From Ruminiclostridium herbifermentans (GTDB taxonomy: Bacteria; Bacillota; Clostridia; Acetivibrionales; DSM-1351), in contig NZ_CP061336.1 of the NCBI RefSeq assembly GCF_005473905.2, forward strand, positions 1,790,501-1,854,500: a stretch of 64,000 nt of DNA, in the 5' to 3' direction. The notes below the pieces were generated by a model. It worked only from the letters and a program-made list of their open reading frames with translations. It did not search any database and was not told where the DNA came from. The position numbers and the translations under genes were made by a program. Positions 56,446 to 64,000 of the stretch are shown here, piece after piece (the first letter of the stretch is position 1; the number at the start of each line of letters is the position of its first letter).

Positions 56446-56578
56446 AACCTACATTTATAAAGTTCAGTTATTATATCTGTGATAGATATGTTAATTGCTA
56501 AATAATTATTAGTTATATAGTGCTAAATTACTAAAAGTATTTATATTTATAACTTAAATATCCCAACTTTTATGTTAT

Positions 56579-56617
56579 AATAACTCCTGTATATTTTTTC
56601 AATACAGGAGTTATTTT
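56579..56617 (+). terminator. Terminator after the RT-nitrilase gene
   Basis: AATAACTCCTGTAT and ATACAGGAGTTATT form a perfect 14-bp stem followed by TTTATGG, about 135 bases beyond the stop codon. Confidence 0.8.
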
Positions 56618-56767
56618 ATGGATTGTGGTTTGTGTTAGTAGTTGCTGTTATAAGAAGGATTAGCGTAACATAGCACAAATCAGAGTTTCTGTATTGAACG
56701 ATTTTAATATTTTTGAATGATTTTAATATTTATGTGCCTTATTGGGTGTGGAGGTTATTTTTCTTTT

Positions 56768-58180
56768 ATGAGATTACCAGAAGAATTTGTGAAAAAAATG
56801 CAGGAGCTGTTGGGTGATGAATTCAACAGCTACCTTGAATCATATAGCAAGCCTAGATTTTATGGTTTGCGTGTTAATACATTAAAAATATCAGTTGAGG
56901 AGTTCTTGAAAATATCACCTTTTCATTTGAAACCTGTTCCATGGACAACAGATGGGTTTTATTATCAAGAAGGAGATAATCCAGGCAGACATCCTTATTA
57001 TTATGCAGGACTTTATTATATTCAAGAGCCAAGTGCAATGCTTCCTGGTGCAGTAATAGGTGTAAAGCCAGGAGACAAGGTTTTAGACCTATGTGCGGCC
57101 CCTGGTGGAAAAACTGTTCAAATGGCTGCTCAAATGAAGGGGCAAGGGTTATTGGTGGCAAACGATATTAATGCTGATAGGGTTAAAGCATTGGTTAAAA
57201 ATATAGAACTATGTGGTATAAAAAATGCAGTGGTTTTAAATGAAACACCTGAAAGAATTGCTAATAATTTTGAAGGATATTTTGATAAAATACTAGTTGA
57301 TGCACCCTGCTCAGGAGAAGGAATGTTCCGTAAGGATGAAGATGCTGTTAGAAGCTGGGAAAAATATAAATGTGAGAAATGCTGCTCTATGCAATGGGAT
57401 ATTCTTCAGCAGGTTGACAGAATGTTAAAGCCGGGTGGAAGCATTTTATATTCTACTTGTACTTTTTCACCAGAAGAAGACGAATTAATGATAGAGAGAT
57501 TTATGAATGAGCATGAGGGTGAGTATGAACTGGTTGAAATACCTAAAGTGGGTGGAATAGAAGGCGGACGTACTGAGTGGTCAAATGGTGATTATGACTT
57601 TAGCAAGACAGCAAGACTTTGGCCGCACAAATTAGATGGTGAAGGACATTTTGCAGCCTTACTAAGAAAGAAGGACAAAATTTGTGAGCACAATAGTCTA
57701 TCTGCTACAATGTATAATGCAAGAAAATGGGAAAAAGCTAATGCTATTCATGATTTTGATGACTTGAAAAAATTTGACCCACAGCTTGCAGATTTCATTA
57801 TAAATAACACAAGTTTGAAATTAGAGGGCTATGCTTTTAAAAAGGGAAATAATATTTATTATCTGCCAGAAAATTGCCCAGAATTATCTGGCCTAAAGGT
57901 TGCAAAGTTTGGTTGGTATTTAGGTGAAATTGGACAAAAGGGATTTGTGCCATCTCATTCATTTGCTATTTCATTAAATAGTAACGAAATTAAGAATAAG
58001 ATAGATTTTTCAACAGATTCAAGAGAGGTAAATAGTTATCTAAAGGGAGAAACACTTATGGTATCTGGAGAAAAAGGATTTACAGGTGTTTGTGTAGAAG
58101 GTTATATATTAGGCTGGGCAAAGCAAACAGGAGACATGCTAAAGAACCTATATCCAAAAGGATGGAGAAAGATGTCATAA
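56768..58180 (+). CDS. rsmF: RNA (cytosine-5-)-methyltransferase, RsmF/NOL1-NOP2-Sun family
   Basis: A 470-residue SAM-dependent methyltransferase that modifies cytosine C5 in rRNA or tRNA. The SAM motif VLDLCAAPGGKTVQMAAQ, the motif-IV cysteine in VDAPCSGEGMFRKD and the catalytic cysteine in YSTCTFSPEEDE are intact. The C-terminal third carries an RsmF-type PUA-like RNA-binding domain (GYAFKKGNNIYYLPENCP, ending LGWAKQTGDMLKNLYPKGWR). The ATG at 56768 begins the family sequence MRLPEEFVKKMQ; its GGAGG lies rather far (13 bases) upstream. A pseudouridine synthase gene follows, so both may modify rRNA. Confidence 0.93.
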   Translation: MRLPEEFVKKMQELLGDEFNSYLESYSKPRFYGLRVNTLKISVEEFLKISPFHLKPVPWTTDGFYYQEGDNPGRHPYYYAGLYYIQEPSAMLPGAVIGVKPGDKVLDLCAAPGGKTVQMAAQMKGQGLLVANDINADRVKALVKNIELCGIKNAVVLNETPERIANNFEGYFDKILVDAPCSGEGMFRKDEDAVRSWEKYKCEKCCSMQWDILQQVDRMLKPGGSILYSTCTFSPEEDELMIERFMNEHEGEYELVEIPKVGGIEGGRTEWSNGDYDFSKTARLWPHKLDGEGHFAALLRKKDKICEHNSLSATMYNARKWEKANAIHDFDDLKKFDPQLADFIINNTSLKLEGYAFKKGNNIYYLPENCPELSGLKVAKFGWYLGEIGQKGFVPSHSFAISLNSNEIKNKIDFSTDSREVNSYLKGETLMVSGEKGFTGVCVEGYILGWAKQTGDMLKNLYPKGWRKMS

Positions 58181-58316
58181 GCAGCTTTATGCTAAAGCAG
58201 TTTATGCTGAAGAAGTTTATTCTATATAGAAAGTTATAGGAGATGTTCGACTTTATCTATGCTAAGTTGGGTAAGCTGAACGATACATGGATAAATAAAC
58301 GAGGGAGGTTTTAGGT

Positions 58317-59051
58317 TTGTCAGACAGGCAAAGACTGGACAAGGTGCTTTCTAATTTTGGATTTGGTTCAAGAAAAGAAATAAAAAGCGCTGTAAAAACT
58401 GGTTTAGTCACGATAGATGGCATTATTGCCAAAGATAGTGCAACATACGTTGATCCCAATGTAAATGTAATAGAAATGAATGGCGAAAGACTTAATTACA
58501 GAAAATATATTTATTTGATGATGAATAAGCCAAAGGGAGTAATATCAGCAACTACAGATACTAGACAAAAGACTGTTTTTGATATTTTGCCTGAGGAATA
58601 CAAGTGTTTTGATTTGTTTCCAGCAGGAAGACTGGATATTGATACTGAAGGACTTGTTTTAATGACAAATGACGGACAGCTGGCACATGAAATTCTATCA
58701 CCCAAAAAACATGTTACAAAGAAGTATTATGCCCATGTTTTAGGCAGAGTTGATGACAGTGATATAGAAGCTTTTGAAAAGGGAGTAATATTAGATGATG
58801 GATATAAAACACTTCCTGCACAGCTTGAGATAATTAAATCTGGTGAAATATCAGAAATTAAGCTATCTATTGTAGAAGGCAAATTTCATCAAGTGAAAAG
58901 AATGTTTGAAGCTGTTAATAAGAAGGTCATTTATTTAAAAAGACTTACCATGGGAAGGTTAGAACTTGATGAAACACTTGCGCTTGGTGAATGTAAAGAA
59001 CTTTGCGAGGAGGATATTGCACTTTTGAAGGCTTCTGTACAAAAAAATTAA
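58317..59051 (+). CDS. Pseudouridine synthase, RsuA/RluB/E/F family
   Basis: A 244-residue rRNA pseudouridine synthase. An S4 RNA-binding domain comes first (RLDKVLSNFGFGSRKEIKSA, about residues 5-60). The catalytic domain then has MNKPKGVISAT, the Asp-containing GRLDIDTEGLVLMTNDG and KFHQVKRMFEAVNKKV. Which uridine it modifies cannot be told from sequence. The start is a TTG with GGGAGG eight bases upstream, giving the normal N-terminus. The stop codon is followed at once by a tandem repeat array. Confidence 0.93.
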   Translation: MSDRQRLDKVLSNFGFGSRKEIKSAVKTGLVTIDGIIAKDSATYVDPNVNVIEMNGERLNYRKYIYLMMNKPKGVISATTDTRQKTVFDILPEEYKCFDLFPAGRLDIDTEGLVLMTNDGQLAHEILSPKKHVTKKYYAHVLGRVDDSDIEAFEKGVILDDGYKTLPAQLEIIKSGEISEIKLSIVEGKFHQVKRMFEAVNKKVIYLKRLTMGRLELDETLALGECKELCEEDIALLKASVQKN

Positions 59052-59298
59052 AGTGCTATTGATGCATTTTTAATTTATTAGGTTTGGTTCCAAGCGTAGC
59101 CGTAAAAAAACTGAAGTGCTATAGATGCATTTTTAATTTATTAGGTTTGGTTCCAAGCGTAGCCGTAAAAAAAACTGAAGTGCTATAGATGCATTTTTAA
59201 ATTGTTAGGTTGGGCTCCAAGCGTAGCCGTAAAAAAAACTGAAGTGTTATTGATGCATTTTTAATTTATTAGGTTTGGTTCCAAGCATAGTCGTAATA
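59051..59298. repeat. Tandem array, four units of 63-64 bp
   Basis: AAGTGCTAT-GATGCATTTTTAA recurs at 59051, 59114, 59178 and 59242. Each is followed by TTAGGTTTGGTTCCAAGCGT and AGCCGTAAAAAAACTG. Units are about 90 percent identical by eye; the last is the most diverged. It starts immediately after the pseudouridine synthase stop codon. No coding capacity. Confidence 0.92.
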
Positions 59299-59575
59299 AA
59301 GTTAAGTGGTATGTATGCTTAAGTATGCTAAATGCTGTGAAAAAGTACTTAAGTAAGCTTATTGCTTTATGTTTGTAGAAATACATCATTGTACAAAGAT
59401 TGTACAAAATTTAAACTTGAAATTTATAATTCTTCCGTACAAACAGATTATGTGCGGAAAATAAGTTATATAAAAATAAAATTGCATGCAGACAAAAATA
59501 TAATTAGTGGGACTATAGTTGGTTTTATTGCCCATAAATATTGTTTTTTTGACTTGCAGCGGAAATGAGATTAAA
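59299..59575. other. Spacer before the methyltransferase gene, no gene
   Basis: AT-rich DNA with short frames only. No promoter or hairpin is convincing. Confidence 0.3.
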
Positions 59576-60751
59576 ATGAATAAACAGAGTATACAAAAAT
59601 TGGAATTATTTTTATTAGGGTTAGAACAGAGAATAACTGAAAATGAAAATTTTTTTAAGAAAATAACGCTGAAATTTAAATCAGGTACCAAGATTTATGA
59701 AGGAACAATTACATTACAGGATAACAAGCTTTTATTTCAGTATAATGGAAGAAATGATAAAATAGAGATTTCTTGGTTGGGAGCCAGAATATCAAAGGTT
59801 GCTCAGGAGTATGATGCTGTTAATTTAGTTTATGAAGAACGGGGCAGTACAATTTTCATAGATGCAGATAATAAAAATGTTAAAATGAAAACTAAAGATA
59901 CAGAAATAGCAGAAATCTGTAATGAGCACAAGGAAACCTCTCAAATATCTAATAGAGATTATTATATAAAAGTGGGAGCAGCAGATGATCTCCTAAAAGC
60001 TATAGGAATACTAAGTGAGAACGGCAAAATAAAGAACGACATGATTAGAAAATATAATCAAATAGACCATTATATTGAACTTGTAGATGATATGCTGAAG
60101 TCTCTTTGTTCGAAATACGAGACTATAAATGTGGTTGATTGTGGCTGCGGTAAATCATATTTATCATTTGTTTTAAATTACTATATAAAAGAAGTTTTAA
60201 AGAAGAATTGTCATTTTATTGGCTTGGATATTTCAAAGACAGTAATTGATGCTTCAAAGAAAATTGCAGAACAGCTTGACTATAGAAATATGGAGTTTAA
60301 GGTTACAGATATCAGAAACTACACTGCTAATAAGGATATTCATTTAGCTATTAGCCTTCATGCGTGTGATACTGCAACGGATGAAGCTATTGCACTTGCT
60401 GTAAAAAATAATGCCAAAGCAATAGTAATGGTTCCTTGCTGTCAGAAGGAAATATTAAATCAATACTCATTTGATATGCTGAAAAGTATTACAAAATATG
60501 GTGCCTTGAAAGCCAGACTTGCTGATGTATTAACTGATGGGATTAGGTTAATACTATTAGAAGCAGTAGGTTATAAGACTTCTATAGTTGAATATGTTTC
60601 ACCACTTGAAACACCAAAAAATCTTATGATTAGAGCTGAGAAGATTGGCGATTCAAATAAAAATGCTCTTGAAGAATATAAAAATCTTAAGAAAGCATTA
60701 GGAATAAATCCAACATTGGAAAAAATTATACTTCCTATGTATGAAATATAA
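59576..60751 (+). CDS. SAM-dependent methyltransferase, Methyltransf_32-type
   Basis: A 391-residue protein. After an N-terminal beta-rich part (residues 15-100), the Rossmann methyltransferase domain has VVDCGCGKSYLSFVL (SAM-binding loop), HFIGLDISKTVI, AISLHACDTATDEAIAL and VMVPCCQKEI. This pattern, with HACDxATD and PCCQ, matches the family that includes GSTCD/METTL25-type proteins; the substrate is unknown, probably RNA or protein. The ATG at 59576 begins MNKQSIQKLELFLLGLEQRI; GGAAATGAG is a weak site. An upstream extension to 59519 is less likely. Confidence 0.8.
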   Translation: MNKQSIQKLELFLLGLEQRITENENFFKKITLKFKSGTKIYEGTITLQDNKLLFQYNGRNDKIEISWLGARISKVAQEYDAVNLVYEERGSTIFIDADNKNVKMKTKDTEIAEICNEHKETSQISNRDYYIKVGAADDLLKAIGILSENGKIKNDMIRKYNQIDHYIELVDDMLKSLCSKYETINVVDCGCGKSYLSFVLNYYIKEVLKKNCHFIGLDISKTVIDASKKIAEQLDYRNMEFKVTDIRNYTANKDIHLAISLHACDTATDEAIALAVKNNAKAIVMVPCCQKEILNQYSFDMLKSITKYGALKARLADVLTDGIRLILLEAVGYKTSIVEYVSPLETPKNLMIRAEKIGDSNKNALEEYKNLKKALGINPTLEKIILPMYEI

Positions 60752-60858
60752 CTGTTATTTGATATAAGTATCATAAGTGTAATGATTCTTTTTATAATCA
60801 AAAATTTTAAAGTATTACAAATCATAAAAGAGAAATATTTGGGAAATAAAAGGGAAAA

Positions 60859-60887
60859 TTGACACATGTTGAAAAATTGTGTATAAT
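60859..60887 (+). promoter_or_regulatory. Sigma-A promoter of the carbohydrate-binding protein gene
   Basis: Perfect TTGACA, a 17-base spacer and perfect TATAAT. The gene begins about 180 bases downstream, leaving a long untranslated leader in which I see no stable structure. Confidence 0.85.
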
Positions 60888-61070
60888 ATACAAATGAGTT
60901 TGTAATATTATTTAAATTAGTCAATAAATTAATATTTCTTTGGTTTTACCATAGAAGATAATAAGATGAGATTTCGACTATATCTTATTTCTAAGCCAAA
61001 AGATTTAAAACGTTAGTTTATTGACTTAAATGCGAATCATTAAAACATATTTTACTTAGGGAGTGAGACA

Positions 61071-61478
61071 ATGGCAAAAAAATCATATGATGAAAATGGT
61101 GTGCTTTTATCAAAAAAGACATTGTACAGTGGGGACATTATAAAAGTTACTTATACGGGTTTGCTTGTACAATCAGGCGCTAGTGGTGTTTTCTTGCATG
61201 TTGGTTTTGGCGATAAATGGGAGAATCCCTCTTTGATACCAATGAATTATGAAAATGGTGTTTTTACTGCAGATATTGAGATTTTGAATTATAAGGAATT
61301 TGGCATTTGTTTTAAGGATACAGCAGAAAACTGGGATAATAATTCTGGTAATAATTATGTGTTCAGTATATCAAAGAAACCCGTAAAAAAAGAAACTGCT
61401 AAAAAAAAGGAAGGTAGTACTGCCGAAAAGACTACAAAAGCAAAGACGAAAGCAAAAGTAAAAGCAAAGACTATATAA
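61071..61478 (+). CDS. Starch-binding-module (CBM25/53-like) protein with Lys/Ala-rich tail
   Basis: A 135-residue protein. Residues 15-105 form a single beta-sandwich of the CBM25/53 type (VFLHVGFGDKWENPSLIPMN, FTADIEILNYKEFGICFKDT, ENWDNNSGNNYVFSI), known in starch- and glycogen-active enzymes. The rest (105-135) is a Lys/Ala/Thr-rich basic tail (TKAKTKAKVKAKTI). There is no signal peptide and no catalytic domain, so it is probably cytoplasmic and may bind glycogen; glgA is present at 11 kb. A full-consensus promoter lies upstream, suggesting high expression. GGGAGTGAG precedes the ATG. Confidence 0.82.
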   Translation: MAKKSYDENGVLLSKKTLYSGDIIKVTYTGLLVQSGASGVFLHVGFGDKWENPSLIPMNYENGVFTADIEILNYKEFGICFKDTAENWDNNSGNNYVFSISKKPVKKETAKKKEGSTAEKTTKAKTKAKVKAKTI

Positions 61479-61968
61479 ACTATATAATTAGATTAATAAT
61501 ATATAAATACTCAAAAATTGCTGTCTTAATAGCATATGGGACGAAAATATGTACTTGTTATATTTTAAATGGTACAATATTATTCAGTCTATTTATGTTA
61601 ATTGACAGCCTTTTTTTTCTAAAAAGTCTAATGTTTATAATGCAATCAACGTTTACATAAAGACTATATCAATGGGTAATGATTATTTATGGTTTGCTGT
61701 TAAAATGATTGGAAGAAATATTTGTTTGCTTGAACTAGTAATTTAACATTCACAATGTTTTGGGATTCTTCCGTATTTCATTCATGGGGCCATAGTGTGC
61801 TAAAGCTAGCATTTTGTCTATTATTTTCAGCTTCAATAGTTAAGTTTAGTATAATTACTAGATTAAATATATATTAGATTAAGTTAAAAATAAATATACC
61901 TTAAAGGAGGCATTGGGGTTCATGTGGGTATTTAAGTTATTATCTATATAAAAGCATGAACAAAATTA
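61479..61968. other. Intergenic region (490 bp), no gene
   Basis: TTGCTGTC near 61520 could pair with GACAGC at about 61603, which is followed by eight T residues, but the loop would be long, so a terminator is only possible. GGAGG near 61906 has no start codon at proper distance that opens a long frame. Confidence 0.35.
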
Positions 61969-62988
61969 ATGAATAAACTGTTAAAGAAACTAAATATATT
62001 TCAAAGATACAGGAAATTAAATACTAAAAAAGAAAAAAAGCAATTTATTTTAATGTGGATAACCATTTTTACATGTGTATTTACTGTTATATTTGTAGGA
62101 TTTTGCATATCTTATAGTATTAATAAAAATAAATCCTCTCAAATTCAGCTTAATCAGTATAGTAAACTAGAGCAAGAAGAAATAAATCAAAAATTGAACT
62201 CATATTTACATAACATAATTGAGAAAAATACAGAATATGAGAATCAAAATTCAAGCGAAGATCTTAAAAATGATACTTCAGAATCAAACAAGATTAAAAT
62301 TGATATGCATGAAAATTTGACTGAGACTAACAATATTAAAATAAGAAAAGCGATAAATATGGTAGAAAAAACTACGTATGCTGCAATTACCTTTGATGAT
62401 GGCTATAACAAAGAATATGTAGAAAAGGTATTGGATGTTTTAAAAAAGAATAATGTAAAATCTACTTTTTTTATAATAGGCAAGGTACTTGATGCTTATC
62501 CTGAGGTTTGGAAAAGAGCCATAAATGAAGGACATCAAATTTGTAATCATACTCAGTCTCATCAAATATTAACTGATATGTCAAGTGAAGCTATTCAAGC
62601 AGAAATATTGGGATGGGAAGCAAGCGCAAAAAAAGTATTTGGTGAAGATTATCTTATCAAAATGAAAAAAGAATTCCCATTTTTGAGGCTTCCTGGAGGT
62701 GGAGGAGCAAAGAGTGATAGAGTATTGGCAATTGCTCAGAAAAATGGTTATAAAGTAATAGGGTGGAACTTAGAAACCATCAGCAGTGTAATTAATCCGT
62801 TAAAAAATAAAAAAACTGTAAGTGAAATATCTGATAGAATTGAACAGCATGTGGTAAATAATTGTAAAGGAGGCTCTATTATATTGCTTCACTTTAATCA
62901 ATATGATATGGGCAATATAGAGCAAATTGTAAGTGGGCTTAGAAATAGAGGATTTGAACTGCAAACAATAAGCAAGATGGTCAAATAA
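61969..62988 (+). CDS. Membrane-anchored polysaccharide deacetylase
   Basis: A 339-residue protein. A basic N-terminus and one membrane helix (about residues 27-50, FILMWITIFTCVFTVIFVGF) are followed by a charged Asn/Glu/Lys-rich stalk, then a NodB-type deacetylase domain from about 135. Its metal-binding and catalytic motifs are AITFDDGYNKEYV, CNHTQSHQIL and LRLPGGGGA, with LHFNQYDM near the end. It would remove acetyl groups from peptidoglycan or a related glycan outside the cell. The ATG at 61969 has no strong site close by, so the start could be slightly different. Confidence 0.87.
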   Translation: MNKLLKKLNIFQRYRKLNTKKEKKQFILMWITIFTCVFTVIFVGFCISYSINKNKSSQIQLNQYSKLEQEEINQKLNSYLHNIIEKNTEYENQNSSEDLKNDTSESNKIKIDMHENLTETNNIKIRKAINMVEKTTYAAITFDDGYNKEYVEKVLDVLKKNNVKSTFFIIGKVLDAYPEVWKRAINEGHQICNHTQSHQILTDMSSEAIQAEILGWEASAKKVFGEDYLIKMKKEFPFLRLPGGGGAKSDRVLAIAQKNGYKVIGWNLETISSVINPLKNKKTVSEISDRIEQHVVNNCKGGSIILLHFNQYDMGNIEQIVSGLRNRGFELQTISKMVK

Positions 62989-63134
62989 TATGTTGAAACC
63001 GTTTTTAATGTAGATTATAATTCTAATTGTATATTTGCTTAAAAGTACTTTTTGTAAGTGCTAGATAATGAGAATATTTATCAAAAGTTATTTAATAGAA
63101 TGTTTTAAAAATACATCTTATGGAGGATTGTTAA

Positions 63135-64000
63135 ATGAAGAGTGTTATTAGAGATATATCCTTAGCAGACAAGGGCAGACAGAAAATTGAATGGGTTAGA
63201 AAAAATATGCCTCTTCTAAGAGGCTTAGAAGAAGAATTTAAACAGACAAAGCCATTTAGAGGAGTAAGAGTGGTGGTTTCTGTACATTTAGAGGCAAAGA
63301 CTGCTTATTTGGCAAAACTATTTGCAATTGGCGGTGGAGAGGTCTCAGTAACAGGTAGTAATCCTCTTTCTACACAAGATGATGTTGCGGCAGGCTTAGT
63401 AGCTGATGGACTGGATGTTTATGCTTGGTACAATTCTACAAAGGAAGAGTATGAAGAACATTTGAACTTAGCTCTTGGATATAAACCTAATATAATCATT
63501 GATGATGGCGGAGATTTGGTTAATTTGCTTCATACCACTAGAAAAGAGTTACTGCCTCACATAATGGGTGGATGTGAAGAAACAACTACTGGAGTACTGA
63601 GATTAAAGGCTATGGAAAAGGAAGGCGCTCTTAGATTCCCTATGATAGCAGTAAATAACGCTCAATGCAAATATTTATTTGACAATAGATACGGAACAGG
63701 ACAGTCTGTTTGGGATGGAATAAACAGAACTACAAATTTGATTGTAGCAGGAAAAAATGTTGTTGTTGCAGGATATGGATGGTGCGGTAAAGGTATTGCA
63801 ATGAGAGCTAAAGGCTTTGGTGCAAATGTTATTGTTACAGAAATAGATTCTATAAAGGCTGCAGAAGCAATTATGGACGGCTTTAAGGTAATGAAAATGT
63901 CTGAGGCAGCTAAGATTGGAGATTTATTTATTACAGTAACTGGCTGCAGCGATGTTATTACAGCAGAGCATTTCAAGAATATGAAGGATGGAGCTATTTG
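63135..64000 (+). CDS. ahcY: Adenosylhomocysteinase (incomplete at the window edge)
   Basis: The first 288 codons of S-adenosylhomocysteine hydrolase, which converts SAH to adenosine and homocysteine with bound NAD. It begins [53 protein letters not shown] and the NAD-binding [20 protein letters not shown] are present. The frame is open to the last base and the C-terminal third lies outside. GGAGG lies eight bases before the ATG. The window also has mtnN, so two SAH-degrading routes coexist. Confidence 0.95.
   Translation, partial: MKSVIRDISLADKGRQKIEWVRKNMPLLRGLEEEFKQTKPFRGVRVVVSVHLEAKTAYLAKLFAIGGGEVSVTGSNPLSTQDDVAAGLVADGLDVYAWYNSTKEEYEEHLNLALGYKPNIIIDDGGDLVNLLHTTRKELLPHIMGGCEETTTGVLRLKAMEKEGALRFPMIAVNNAQCKYLFDNRYGTGQSVWDGINRTTNLIVAGKNVVVAGYGWCGKGIAMRAKGFGANVIVTEIDSIKAAEAIMDGFKVMKMSEAAKIGDLFITVTGCSDVITAEHFKNMKDGAI

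Overview
The window is about 64 kb of AT-rich DNA from a spore-forming, Gram-positive anaerobe of class Clostridia. The evidence is AGGAGG-type ribosome-binding sites, the rng-rplU-prp-rpmA-obgE order, an L27 with a Prp-cleaved N-terminal extension, spore germination genes (gerM, cwlJ with a gerQ-like partner), a Re-type citrate synthase beside an Aquifex-type aconitase, QueH, and tRNA genes that encode CCA. It looks like a Ruminiclostridium-type genome (cluster III), but the genus is an inference.

Layout. 0-1 kb: tRNA-Pro and a degenerate copy of its 3' half. 1-9 kb: two radical-SAM-related proteins, RNase G, the L21/Prp/L27 operon with its leader, ObgE, a YhbY-type RNA-binding protein and a DUF4364 protein. 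9.3-9.9 kb: a tandem array of about 64-bp units between divergent genes. 10-23 kb: a QueG-like reductase, lipoproteins, glycogen synthase, a TSCPD protein, YtxH/DUF948 envelope proteins, a PP2C-TM-LysM protein, an SLH-anchored protein, a polysaccharide deacetylase and small unknowns. 22.6-25.7 kb: argG and argH on the minus strand, with a candidate ArgR box on the promoter. 26-36.6 kb: ruvC-ruvA, ruvB, queH, a cell-wall amidase, and gerM-rph-rdgB-yfcE. 36.6-41 kb: tRNA-Gly and tRNA-Arg, the cwlJ/gerQ-like pair, MTA/SAH nucleosidase and a ferredoxin protein. 41-50 kb: an SPFH protein, a repeat-filled leader, a ribbon-helix-helix regulator, a chemotaxis receptor, Re-citrate synthase, aconitase and a GntR regulator. 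50-64 kb: a GH36 alpha-galactosidase, a decayed acetyltransferase, tRNA-Glu, a reverse transcriptase-nitrilase fusion (DRT1/UG1-type phage defence), RNA modification enzymes, a starch-binding-module protein, a second deacetylase and the start of ahcY.

Most of the window is chromosomal housekeeping. Two things stand out. The first is the DRT1-type gene, with an intact YVDD polymerase motif and an intact Glu-Lys-Cys nitrilase triad, in a small accessory pocket next to tRNA-Glu and a pseudogene. The second is a family of hairpin repeats at 9.3-9.9, 42.35-43.0 and 48.9-49.13 kb. Their stems show compensatory base changes. Two of the three loci begin at the stop codon of one gene and end just before the start of a DNA-binding regulator. 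At 42.99-43.19 kb the regulator's ribosome-binding site has two upstream decoy copies and two perfectly complementary anti-Shine-Dalgarno segments, which suggests an RNA-based control region. Two other families of degenerate MITE-like repeats fill long intergenic gaps.
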